From Otis tarda (lineage: Eukaryota > Chordata > Aves > Otidiformes > Otididae), in contig CM048552.1 of the NCBI GenBank assembly GCA_026413225.1, positions 58,667,001 through 58,731,000 on the forward strand: a stretch of DNA of 64,000 bases, read 5' to 3'. Below the pieces are notes generated by a model. The model saw nothing but the letters and a program-made list of their open reading frames with translations, did no database searches and was not told the origin of the DNA. Positions 1 to 10,705 of this stretch are shown piece by piece. How positions within the stretch are numbered: the first letter of the stretch is position 1; the number at the start of each line of letters is the position of its first letter. The position numbers and the translations under genes were made by a program.

Positions 1-1315
1 AGGTGCTGGAAGAGCACGGGGTACTAATGAGTCCTTTTATACATTTGCCATTCAAGCCCTAACCCTGCAAAGTGCCTTGAAATTTGGAGGTACGAGGTGC
101 TTTAAAAAGTTGTTGTACTTCCAGTCTCCCTTGTTAATTTGATACATGCTCTACAGGGAAAGGCAGTCTTTCAGGACATGAAATGGTGTTTTGTTCCATG
201 AGTGATCCAGCTTGAGAAGCAGGCCAATGGTCTGGGGTGCTGGACCTTCAATTTTGCCAACATTACACATCATGTCACTGCAAAATGACCCCTGTCACTG
301 TCAAAGCTTGGCAATGTCTGTGGTAATTTAAAAAAAAAAAAATTCTTACACTAGATTTCACAGTCTATCCAGGAGACAAATGTTTCTTCTCTGTTTGGGT
401 TTTCTTTTTTTTCTTGTTGGTGTGTTGTTTTTTGGTTGTTTGCGTTTTTTTTTAACTGAACAGCCTTACAGCTGCATCGAGCAAAAGGTGGTTGAGTTTT
501 CTTCTACATTTTTAAAACTACTATAGAAATTGATAACTCCTTTTCTCCATATACCCCCTCAAAATGGATTAAATAAAAAAAAATACATGCAGAAGGCAGA
601 GGTCCTCCCTAGAGATACAAGAGTAAGCTTGCTTTTTCCTTTGCAAGTCTGAGCAGATGGTATTATCTGAACATACAAATCAGAATTATTATGCACTTTA
701 TAAAAAGGTACATCTAGTCTATGAATAAATTTAGCATAAAATTCGCTGTTCTCTTGAGACTTCAGGAATTAGTAGAAATTCACTTGCTGAGTCCAAACAA
801 ATAGTTATTACACATTTCTAAAGTGGAGACCATGTTCTTTCGGTGAAGTGCCTGGTGAAAAAAAAAACCTAATTCCTCTGTTCTGCTACTTGGAGTAATA
901 ATGTTCCTACCATACCAAAAAATCTTTTTAGGAATGAATTTAGGTGAGAGTGAGACTTCAGGTATGATTTCATACACCTTCAAGAAAAGTGTGTGCTGTA
1001 TTCTTTTGAAGTTGGTGTTGCTAAATTCAAAGTAACCTAAAGCCTCAGAAAGCCCAAAGTAATGGATTGGTTTAAAAATGCCCTGAGATTTTTAAAGAGA
1101 AAAATAATTTTATGTTTTGATTCCTTTATTTTGCTTTCTGGTTCTTGAGCTCTTCTGGTTTCTTCTTCAGGTTTTATCTCAGCCTATATGACAGGTTTTT
1201 TTTGTATTATAGCTGGGATTCACACCTAAGGAGGTGTCCAAGGAGGTAGATTTTGATGAAAAACAGTAGGCTTCCCCAAAAGTTGTCACTGCTATGTCAT
1301 TTTACAAGCTTTGAC
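1..1315. other. Unique AT-rich sequence, no gene seen
   Basis: I see no coding exon, RNA gene or recognisable repeat family here. The stretch contains an A run near 331-343 and a T/G-rich stretch near 395-455, both simple low-complexity sequence. Open frames are short (under 70 codons) and have no recognisable protein similarity. Confidence 0.6.
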
Positions 1316-1639
1316 AGCAGGTTGAGGGAGGTCATGTTTCCCCTCGACTCGGCACCAGAGGGCTGGGTCCAGTTCCATCCAAGTTGTCCAGTACAAGAAA
1401 GACAAAGACATGCTAGACAGAGCCCAATGAAGGGCCACAAAGATGATTGAGGGACAGGAGCATCTCCCAGGTTGCCCAAGTATAGGTTGTGGAGTCTCCG
1501 TTCTTGGATATATTCAAAAGCCATCTGAACACAGTCCTCAGCAGCCTGCTCTAGGTGGCTTTGTTTGAGCAGCAGGGTTGGACCAGGTGACCTCAAAGGT
1601 CCCTTCCAACCTCTGCCACTTTGTGTTTCTGTGATTCCC
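1316..1639 (+). mobile_element. CR1 LINE, 3' fragment with internal deletion
   Basis: The first ~155 bases resemble the part of CR1 ORF2 downstream of the reverse transcriptase (the segment reading 'agcaggttgagggaggt' through 'gggccacaaagatgatt'). The sequence then jumps to the CR1 3' end, with phrases such as 'ttggatatattcaaaagcc', 'gcctgctctaggtgg' and 'ggtcccttccaacctc'. It closes on a TTCTGTGATT tail, the variant tail of CR1-B/F/H-like subfamilies. The intervening few hundred bases of the family pattern are missing near 1470, so the copy is both 5' truncated and internally deleted. The frame is broken and no function remains. Family assignment is from recalled CR1 structure; the exact subfamily is inference. 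Confidence 0.85.
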
Positions 1640-4600
1640 TTCTATTTTTTCAAGAGGTATTCAGCTATATCTGTGCAGCACACAGGGCCTCCTTCCTCAG
1701 GCATCTTTTATTCGGACAAGGCTTATGCTCACAGAGGCTAAAACTGTATAGTTGTCCTTTGGTGCATCCTAAAGAATGCACTGATACATTTAAAACTGGT
1801 AACTCTTGTGGGCACACTTGTGCTGGTGCACAATCTCTGTACAGGGCAGTTCTCCAGTTGCAATAAGAACAATATTTTTCTTCATAGTTTTAAAAATTCT
1901 CACTCCTCGGCCCCTTTTGTATAAAGTTAAAAGGATATCATACACATGAATTATTCCAAGTTGTTCTCAATTCTGCCAGCACTGCAGCTCCAATTTTTTA
2001 ATCAAGACAACAAGTTCCAACCAGTTTTGAAGCAATTAGAATCAACTGGAGGAGGGGAGTTGAAATACTGCAGCATTAAAAAAAAAAATCACAGAATTAC
2101 TAATAGTGAGAAAAAGTCATGCAGTGCAAGGTGTATTAGCTACAGTCCCGAACTCAATCAAATAGCTCTCAGAGAGAGACTGGCTTTAAAAATAAAATCT
2201 TTTCCACCTCTGGGCTTATGTCATTGATGACATATTTAGTCTTATGGCCACACATAAAAAGAAAACAACAAAATAATAAGAGGTCTGGTTTTCTCTAAGT
2301 CAGAAAATAACTCAAGTTTACTCAAGATTTATGCTAGTGGTGGGAAGTTGAATCTTGCCATCTGAGTTGAGATATACTAAATTATCAGTGGCCTAGAAAA
2401 TGAGACTAATGAGAAAAATTCTATAACCCATGTGTTCCCTGTGTGAATGGTCTTAAAGAAAGTCCAATGATTTCCTATGGACATACCTCTCATTGCTGTC
2501 AGCAGACTGCAATAAGATATCACTTTTGTGTGCCGTTCGTCTACCTTTTATAACAGAGTAATTCTACCAGACTCAACAAAGGTACCCAAGAGAAGCCACA
2601 GATAGGACTGAGGCATGTGAAAATAGGACCTGCCTGTAACCACTGCATTACAGACCTACCTGTAATCTCTATCCTACAGACTTTTCCAAGAATTATGAGG
2701 ACAAGTGTAACAATTACAGTATGTTGAGAAGAACTAGCAAGGGAAAATTAATTTTAAAGAGGAAACCTGCAGACAGGTTTAGAAATGCTGAGCACAGGCT
2801 GTTTGCATAGAGACAGTGGAGTCCATATATGCATCACTGGCCATAGTGGGTATGGCTCAGAGGGCTTACTGGCCCTGCAAAAGGGAACTAGAAAACAGGT
2901 CCTGCACTCCCCTTTCCTCCTCTACTCCAGCTTCCAACTCTAACTGAAACTATCTTAATGACGGCAGAAAGCTCATTGAGAAAAAAATAAAGTCACTACC
3001 CTTCTGTCAGTTTGGTGAGCTGAATAGGCTTGCTGATGGCTTGGAGGAGAGCTGGAGAGGGCACAAGAGAAGAGAGTGGGCAGAAATGATTGGGACCATC
3101 CCTTCGGCAGAAGCCATAGGGTCAGCACAGCCATTTTTGCCTGCTAGATCCTCATTGCAAATCACTTACCTGTAACTCTGGCTGCACTGATACCAAAGCA
3201 CCATCACTGCAGGTTTCTAAAGCACCTATCAGTACCTTGTGGATGGGATTACCTATTACCTACCAACAGACAGACTCATCCGCTCACCTCCACCACTGTG
3301 CTTACTGGAAAATATTTACTGCAAGTGCTACACTCAGTGAGCAACAGGCCTATTATTGTAGCTAATTGGAAATTCTTTGCTTAGTTTACTTTTTCCTTCC
3401 TGCAGAAGAAGTACCTATTCATAAAAAATAAAATTCTTATTTGAGGTAGTTTAATTGCAATAAAGTTGTTGCGAAACCACTGATAGGCTTCAAAACCTTC
3501 CTGAAAACTTTGCCTGGCTTCCTACAAGCTTGCCTTTCCAGCTAGAGGTCAAGAAGTCTCACTTTTTGGACTCCCCTCTGCTTGACTGTTTGCTCTCCTG
3601 GAAGGCTGATAAGGGATCAAGAGCCCAAACCCTGTCATATATCAAGCTTCCAAGCTTCAAAATCCAGGTCCCCAGCTCCTGCCTGTCACAAAGTGTTCAG
3701 GCTTTCATTGCTCCTGGGCTTTAGGCATGCTGGGTTGCAGCTCAGCAGTGGAGCTGACAAGCTGGAACCTGGAAGCCCTGAAATTGGCAGTTTCCAAATT
3801 CTGAGACTCCTTATGCAGCAGATGCTATGAATGACTTTTTGTTGCTTCTCCCCAGCAGGAGTCAGATTCCAGTAGAAGTGGGATCGTTCTGGTTCCTGAT
3901 CTGCTCACTCACCTCACAAATTTGAAAACCTTTGACTTTCTGTGTTTAAATTGAAAACATCATCCAAACTAACATCCAAAAAAGATAAATATTTATTTGC
4001 CGAAACAGAAGTTTCCTTTGTAAAAACATCAGTATTCTTACAGAAGTTTTACCAGGTAAGTTTCCTAAGCCCAGGGTAGGGTTTTACATCACAGCCAGAG
4101 AGGGAAACAGAGCCAAAAGCCAGTAGTTGTGTCCTGATGCAGATGAGGAAACAGAATGTGCATCTTTGATATTTTATGATATTTCATGATCAAGTTTGCA
4201 ACTCACTTTTCCTAATGAATTTTTAATATCTACACAAAGTGAAACACAAGAAAAAAAACAGGAACTGACTTCATACTGTAATTAGCTGGGTATTTTCCTG
4301 GGTATTTTCCTAGATTAGTCCAGTTTCACATCTGTATTCTGAATTGGGTGGAAGCAGAGGACTTGATTGTCGGTGGTCTGGTTCTTGGTGTTTTGGGGAA
4401 ATTCTAGTTCTCAGAAAGTTTTCTGAAGGGCAGCCAAAGCAGTTATGGGCTACTTTGAGCACCATCTCTTTCTCCTGGATAAAACTGGAACTGCACAAAT
4501 AACACTAACATAGTATTTTTAATTGAAAATTGACTTTCTCCTGAGCACTTTGATCTGTGCACATCCCAAAGGTGAGCTATGAAGACTCTGAGAAGCATGG

Positions 4601-5851
4601 CGTTAATAACAACTTTTAATTCCTTAGTGGAAAACTTGCTTCATAATCCCTGTAAATGTTAGGTAATAACTATGTGAAACAGCTGTAACACTATCCTTAT
4701 TTTAAGACAGGACATAATACTTCTTTGTTGTCTTCTATCACGTAAGCTGTACTGCTGTGAGAGGGACGCATGTTGCCATTCACATCCAAATCTTGGAGCA
4801 GATACAGTTCAAGAACAGTGGTCAGGTCTCCTTAGGCTAAATCTACTTAGTTTGACCTAAATCCTCAGTCATTAATCATTTTCTGAGATACAGAGTTCTG
4901 CAGACTAGAAACAGAAAATATTTTTCCACTGCTTTGGCTTGTTAAGTGAAGAGTGAGAGTGAATAACTATGTCTCTGTCCCCAGGCAGGCAAAAATCAGG
5001 TCCCTGTTGTCACCAAGGACTGGAGATATTTGCATCACATCATGGTATCTTGGGGCATGTCCATTCCAGCCCCTCAGTGTGGTCCTCTGAGGACTGTCTA
5101 GTCTGTTACACTAACACCATCACTTCCCTCTATGGAGACTTACTCACAGGTAAATTATTTACGTTCTTACCTTCTCTTCAGTAGCTAGAGTTCATCATCC
5201 CTGCCATTTCCTCCTCACTAGTATTACCTTTCGTTAACCTTGGAGATGTAAATTCGATAAGGCTTCAAGAAGATGTTACGCCAGATATGATAAAAACTTG
5301 GACAAAGCTTATCAGCCATTAAAAATATTAAGTCTTCCTCATGCTACTTGCTATGCTCTGCACATAAAATTTGCCCAGAGTCTGACCCTCAGACTGGGAG
5401 AGAAGGTATTCTGTACTGACACCAGAGCCAACCTGTTTCATCTCATAGCTGTGGCAGCTGCCAAGAATCCTTTATTCAGATAGGTGTATTCCTCTCCCCT
5501 TTGAAACCTCTGGGCTGTCTTCATAAACTATAGAAGTAAAATGTGTCTTGAACCCCAGAAAAGGTTTAAAGGAGAGATTCATGAAGTGTTGCTTGTGACT
5601 TGTCTTAATTTCTCACACAAAGGAAAGTTGACTCCACAGCAAGTTATTGCAGCATGGGTTGTAGCTGAGCAGAGGTACATGAGCCGTGCATGGCTCTTCT
5701 TGTGAGCATTCCTGTGCTCTCCAGGTGCAGGAAGGACCAGGATGTTGTCGGATGTTGCTGGAACTGCCTCGTTTTCTCTCCTAAAAACCAAGGATGCCAG
5801 GTGAGTACGTGACTCTCTCCTCTCTGATTCCTCTGACAGGAGGTGTTGTCA
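1640..5851. other. Unique sequence, no gene seen
   Basis: No supported exon, RNA gene or transposon was found in these 4.2 kb. The only local structure noticed is a perfect 12-bp direct duplication (CTGGGTATTTTC twice) at 4286-4309. Open frames are below 95 codons and look like chance. Confidence 0.55.
4286..4309. repeat. 12-bp direct tandem duplication
   Basis: The unit CTGGGTATTTTC occurs twice back to back with no mismatch. This is consistent with a recent replication-slippage duplication. No function is inferred. Confidence 0.8.
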
Positions 5852-5880
5852 TGGATCTCTTGGTCTCTCCAAGAGATCCA
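5852..5880. repeat. Perfect 12-bp inverted repeat (hairpin)
   Basis: The arms TGGATCTCTTGG (5852-5863) and CCAAGAGATCCA (5869-5880) are perfect reverse complements around the 5-base loop TCTCT. A partial third copy of the arm ('gggtctcttgg') follows at about 5894-5904. The sequence could form a stable short stem in single-stranded DNA or RNA. There is no poly-T terminator context or known regulatory family, so the role is unknown. Confidence 0.75.
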
Positions 5881-6474
5881 ACTTCTGTTTCATGGGTCTC
5901 TTGGCTTTTTGGCACTGAATGTGGTTCCCTTGAAGTTTAAGACTTCACTGTTTTGGCAAAGCAAGTATTTCTGATTAAAATTACGCTTACTTAGAATGTT
6001 CTTAGAATAATGAATAGGGTAAACAGTGGGAAATAAGTTATACAAAGGGGGTCATTCTGTTAGTCTGAGGAAACCAAGGAAAACCTCATGGGTGTTGCCT
6101 CGCAGGCTAATGAATCTTCAAGTCTTTTCTGTTGTTATCTTTAAATGCATATTATGAATTAATTTTTATCTTTCTTAAAGAGATTGTCCTTTGAAAATCT
6201 GCATCTCTGCATATATTCCAGGAAGTGAATATCTTATAATTCATAAGATCTTTGTATCCTATAAATACTAATTCTCTGTGAAATAATGAGGTCCTGACTG
6301 GGTATTTACATAAAGCCCAGTTCTGCCTTTTGGCACCTCTACATAGTAGTTTACATTACTGGTAATATAAGCCCTTCACATCCATTCAAGACCTTAATAT
6401 AGCCCTAGGTAGTATCACATCATTTCATGGCAAATTATTTCTGTCTTTTAAAGCACAGAGCAAATTGCAGGTAA
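5881..6474. other. Unique sequence, no gene seen
   Basis: AT-rich unique DNA between the hairpin and an ancient repeat relic. Nothing else is recognised. Confidence 0.55.
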
Positions 6475-6640
6475 ATTATTAATAATAATACTTAGATCTT
6501 ATCTTCAAAGCACTTCACTAACATTAATTAATTCCTGCACGCCTCTGAGGTGGGTAGTTGCATTATTACTTACATTCTTTACAAAAGGGGAAATTAAGAC
6601 AAAGGCAGGATGAGATCTGCCTCCAGCAGCTGCTGGTTAT
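6475..6640 (+). mobile_element. Ancient amniote repeat relic (LINE/SINE 3'-type)
   Basis: An 'aataataatacttag' start leads into a segment on 'cttcaaagcacttcacta'. It continues with 'gaggtgggtag' and a 'ttattac...ttacaaaaggggaaattaagac' segment. This order matches the pattern of old amniote interspersed repeats related to MIR/L2/CR1-L3 3' regions: a state such as 'caaagcgctttac', then 'gaggtaagta', 'cattatcccc' and 'gggaaactgaggc'. Divergence is high. The family match is from memory and should be treated as approximate. Confidence 0.45.
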
Positions 6641-9600
6641 GAGATGCAGACTACTGGAGGGAGATGGATTTACTGGAGGTTACTTACTTACAGACTCAGT
6701 TTCAAATATGGAAATAGAATTCCAGCAAAAAAAAAAAAAAGGAAAAAAAATTGGAATTTAAAAAATAATTTGTTTGGAATTTTTTTACCTTCCAATATTT
6801 CTTTCCTGGCTTTCAAAATAATTATGAATTTTATGTCGGTTTTAAAAATTATTTTATATTATTAACACCATATAACATGTGTTCCTACTGCTACTGCTGT
6901 ATCAAAGTATGACAGCAATGATTATTAAAATACCGTGGTATTTGTCTGTTTTCTATTATTAAAGGCAATTATATGAAGCTAATTAGAGTATCTTACCTCT
7001 TCTTGTGAATCAGATTGGCTCCTAGTTTCATTGACATCCAACAGATTGCTTTATTATGCTAAAATTAAAATGAGAACATTCCAACAGTGATATCATGAAA
7101 AAATGCATATGCAAACCAGAAATATGAAAAATGCATAGAAAAATAGTACAGATAAAATTTTCAAGTTTCAAACTGAAATTTTGAAATGGGATCCTAAATC
7201 CAGTTTTGTTTTGAAAATGTTTTCTCTTGCAGGAATTTTACAGAACTTTATATCATTTTGCAAAAACTAAAAATGAGCTTAATACAAATAACTTTTATCT
7301 AATGAAACTGTCTGAGAAATGTTATCTCATCAGTCTGACTACAGATAGCTGCCGGGATTCTGCTCACACCTCTACAGTGAGCTTTGTTCTCCTTTGAAAT
7401 TACATGGCCTGTATCACCTCCTCCCATAATGAAGCCTCTATTAAACAGCCTCAGGAAAGGAAATCTACACAGCAGTGCCCTCAGAGAATTATAATATGCC
7501 CACAACTCAGAGCTAATGTATTGGTGGGGCCTGATTAATCGCCCCTAAAATTCATCTATTGGCAGGTGCAGAATCTCCACTCTGTAGTCAGGAGTGCTGC
7601 TGCACTCGTTGCCCTCTATAGTCTTACATCCAAACCATGGGCTGGAAATGCCTAGCTCTGTCCTTTGGCAATGAAAGAAGCCTTGGACAACTTCGGTGGC
7701 TCAGTTAGGTCCCTAAAGTTGGGGCAGCTTCGCTATAGTAGCTATGCAACTGAAGCCGTTCAACTCCTGGTTGTGGCCGAGAGGGGAATCTGGAAAATCT
7801 TCCCTGAACTAGTAATGGGTATGGCCCACCTGCATGCGTAAAGGGCTCAGAAAAGTGTTCCAGAGAGTCTAATTGCTGATAAGTATCTGCTAATTAGTTA
7901 TGATTCCGAAGGTCAGAAAACTCAGCCAGAATAAATGGACAGGTTCCCACTGGAACACCAGTAATTAAGGATCTAGGGAGTAGCTTTTTCCAAGTATTAT
8001 TGCTTTCCAAAGTGTGATCTTCTAGTTGTTTCAACGCTAACTAGGGAAAGCACCAACCATGTGCCTAAATCCATCCCTCTCTAGATCAGGCTTCAGTTTG
8101 TGCCCAAAAAGTGAAGGGCTATCTGTTTGGAAGGAGGCAGAACAAGCAAAGCCAGACTGGCAACAGTTAGGGACACATCCCTCACCTCCAGTGTCCCTGG
8201 TCCGGACAACACCCCATGAGTGGAGACTGATTACTTTTAGCAGAAGAAATCCAGAAATCTGCGATCAGGCCAAGCCATCCCCTTTCCCATCTGCCTGCAC
8301 CCCAAAAGTGACCTAGTAGTAGAACAGACAGAGCTTTGCCTGATCCCTTAGCAGCTGTTCCAGTTCCTGTTTTGCTGGAATCCAGGCTGCAAGCAATGAA
8401 GAGAATACAGCCCTGCTGTTATTCTAAGCATTTTATTTTCTGGATTATTTTCTGAGGTTTTGCCCTTTTTTTTCTCCTTAGTTTTTCAGTTTTTATGCAC
8501 TGGGAGGCCTTTCCATACTTTTTATTCCCTCATTTTAAGAGGAGAGCATGGGACTCTGTGCCTGCATATATACTCAGTGCCTATAACCACAACTGGGAAG
8601 AAGCCAATAAGGAAAAAAAGAAAAAAACCACAAAGTTTTAGTTTCCTTGCACTCTCAAGCACACTTTAAAGAGTACTTTTATATAACAGGACTTAGGACT
8701 GGTTAAAGCCATCAGCTACCCACTATCGAACAAGGGTAGTGAAATTTCAGTTTCCCCATCCACCCTGCTTGGGCCTCTGTTGCAGCAGTAGGAGTGCAGC
8801 TGCCTACACAAAGCCCTTTATGTCTGTGTCTAGGTAGGTGATTCAGACAACAAATGACCATAGTTTTGGCATCACCATCTTTCACCAGCTCTAAATTTTA
8901 GTTACATTACAAACTTCTTGCTGGTGTCTACAGCCAATCACACCATCGTCACCCCCTCCCCTTTGCAACAGTCTTTAAGATAGGGAATATCTGTTTGCTT
9001 GGTGATTGCACAAATAGGATGATTAAATGCTGAAGCTGAATTGTTTAGCTGTGGGCTTCTCATAATAACACCAGCTGAAATGAAAATCAAGCTTGGTAAT
9101 GTGTAGTCCTGAATTTATTTTTGTTTGCCCAGTAGCTTTAAGTCTGTGTACAAAATCCATACTGAATCATATTTACTTCTCTGCGGGTGCCGAGCCACTG
9201 AGGAGTGTGACAGATCCCAGCCAGACAACCTAAAAGCCTGACTAGCTGTCCACCTACGTACTCTAGGATTTTTACAGGAAGGAATAAAGAAAGACATCCA
9301 TCTATATTGAAGCTGAGAATACGTAAAAAGCTTTATGAATCTGTGTAGCTGTTCCTCAGAGTCACTCCAAATTTAGTAATACCTGAGGTATTAAAAGCCA
9401 GATTGGTACTTTGAGTCTCAAACAAGCCAGCAAAAGATAAATTGTTGAGATGTGAATCTGTATAATCTCCATTTGATGCACAGCATGTGGGCTGCTCTTG
9501 CATGGCATTGCAAAGAGAAATAGCAGTCATTTGAGAGAGAGAGAGATAAGTAGAAGCACATGGTACAATGAAAGGAAAATATCATCCCAAGCCATGCTTC

Positions 9601-10559
9601 AGCCTTATGTTTATGTTTTGAGGGTCCATATGCACATGGGAGTAAGTCTGCCCAGAAAAGGCTCTATTCTTGACCAGCCCTTTCTGTGTAGCAGCTGCCA
9701 AAGAGAACCATGCACTGTCGGCTATTCCACATTACAAGCTGTGGTCAGAACTCCAATTTGTCCCCCATTCCCAATCTCAGTTCAAGCTTGAGTGCCCTGT
9801 CTCTTGCACGGGCAGCCTAAACCTCTCAGGTCAGCCCTGCTTCAGCAAATGAGGGCATGCAAGTGGAGGAAGAGAGAAGAGAGGGCAGCAAGGACAGGCT
9901 CCCGCCACACTCGGGCAGGATGCTCTGAACTGCTTCCCAGCAGCTGAGATCAGCTTGGGTAAAATACCAGGAGCCAAAGCCCAGGGCTCAAGCCTAGGAG
10001 TAAAATATGGTGTAAATATAACCATTCAGAGCTGCTGAGCATCTGGTTTGCTCAGGAAATGCCAACAGCGCTGCACTGCACAGTGCACAAAATTTCTGAG
10101 TGCAAGTATTGGAAACATTTCAGGGGCATTAGCTGTACTCATGCTGAAAAAGCAGGGAAAATTAGGTCAAGCAGAGCTCCTGCTGGAATGAGCGTCAAAG
10201 CCCGTACAGCTTCTGAACTACATTATGCTGTTCTACATGGTGGTTTCGATGTTTTGTGGCCTTGTCAAAGATGCAGCCTTGTGCTAGCAGCCCACCAACA
10301 AAGCAGGGCAGCAAAGAATGAGACCCCTGAAGGTAACATAGGAATAATCCTTTTCCAGTGATCCTGTAGTCTACAAGACTTCTAGCACTGACTGTCATAA
10401 AACATTCCTTCAAGTCATTGGGACAAAGAGCAGCCACTTAATGTCTATTGGCTTAGCTACATTAAAATAAGTATTTGAATATATGTGACCAGGCACCACT
10501 ACTTCTTTCCATACAAGCTTGAATCCAGTATTTTTATCAACGGTACTCAATACAGGCTA
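6641..10559. other. Unique AT-rich sequence, no gene seen
   Basis: An A-rich run with G interruptions lies near 6727-6752, and a short GA run near 9535-9548. No exon, RNA gene or transposon is supported. Open frames of up to about 100 codons on both strands have no recognisable domain, so I treat them as chance. Confidence 0.55.
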
Positions 10560-10705
10560 AAAAATGTTAGATTATTCCCACTGGCTCCACTTTAAGGCAG
10601 GTAAATGAGACAAATATTGATGACATGACTTGGCCCAGGTTACCCTGCAGGCCAGTGACAGAGCTGAAAGCAAAGCTGTGATCTCCTGAGTCTCAATTGG
10701 ATCTG
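10560..10705 (+). mobile_element. Ancient amniote repeat relic
   Basis: The segment passes through 'aaatgagacaaatattgatgacatgact', then a 'tggcccaggttaccctgcag' portion, 'gccagtgacagagctgaaag' and 'gtgatctcctgagtctcaat'. That is the order of the classic old repeat pattern 'gtgacttgcccaaggtcac ... cagagctgggattcgaacc ... ctcctgagtccc'. It appears to be the same broad family as 6475-6640. High divergence limits certainty. Confidence 0.4.
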
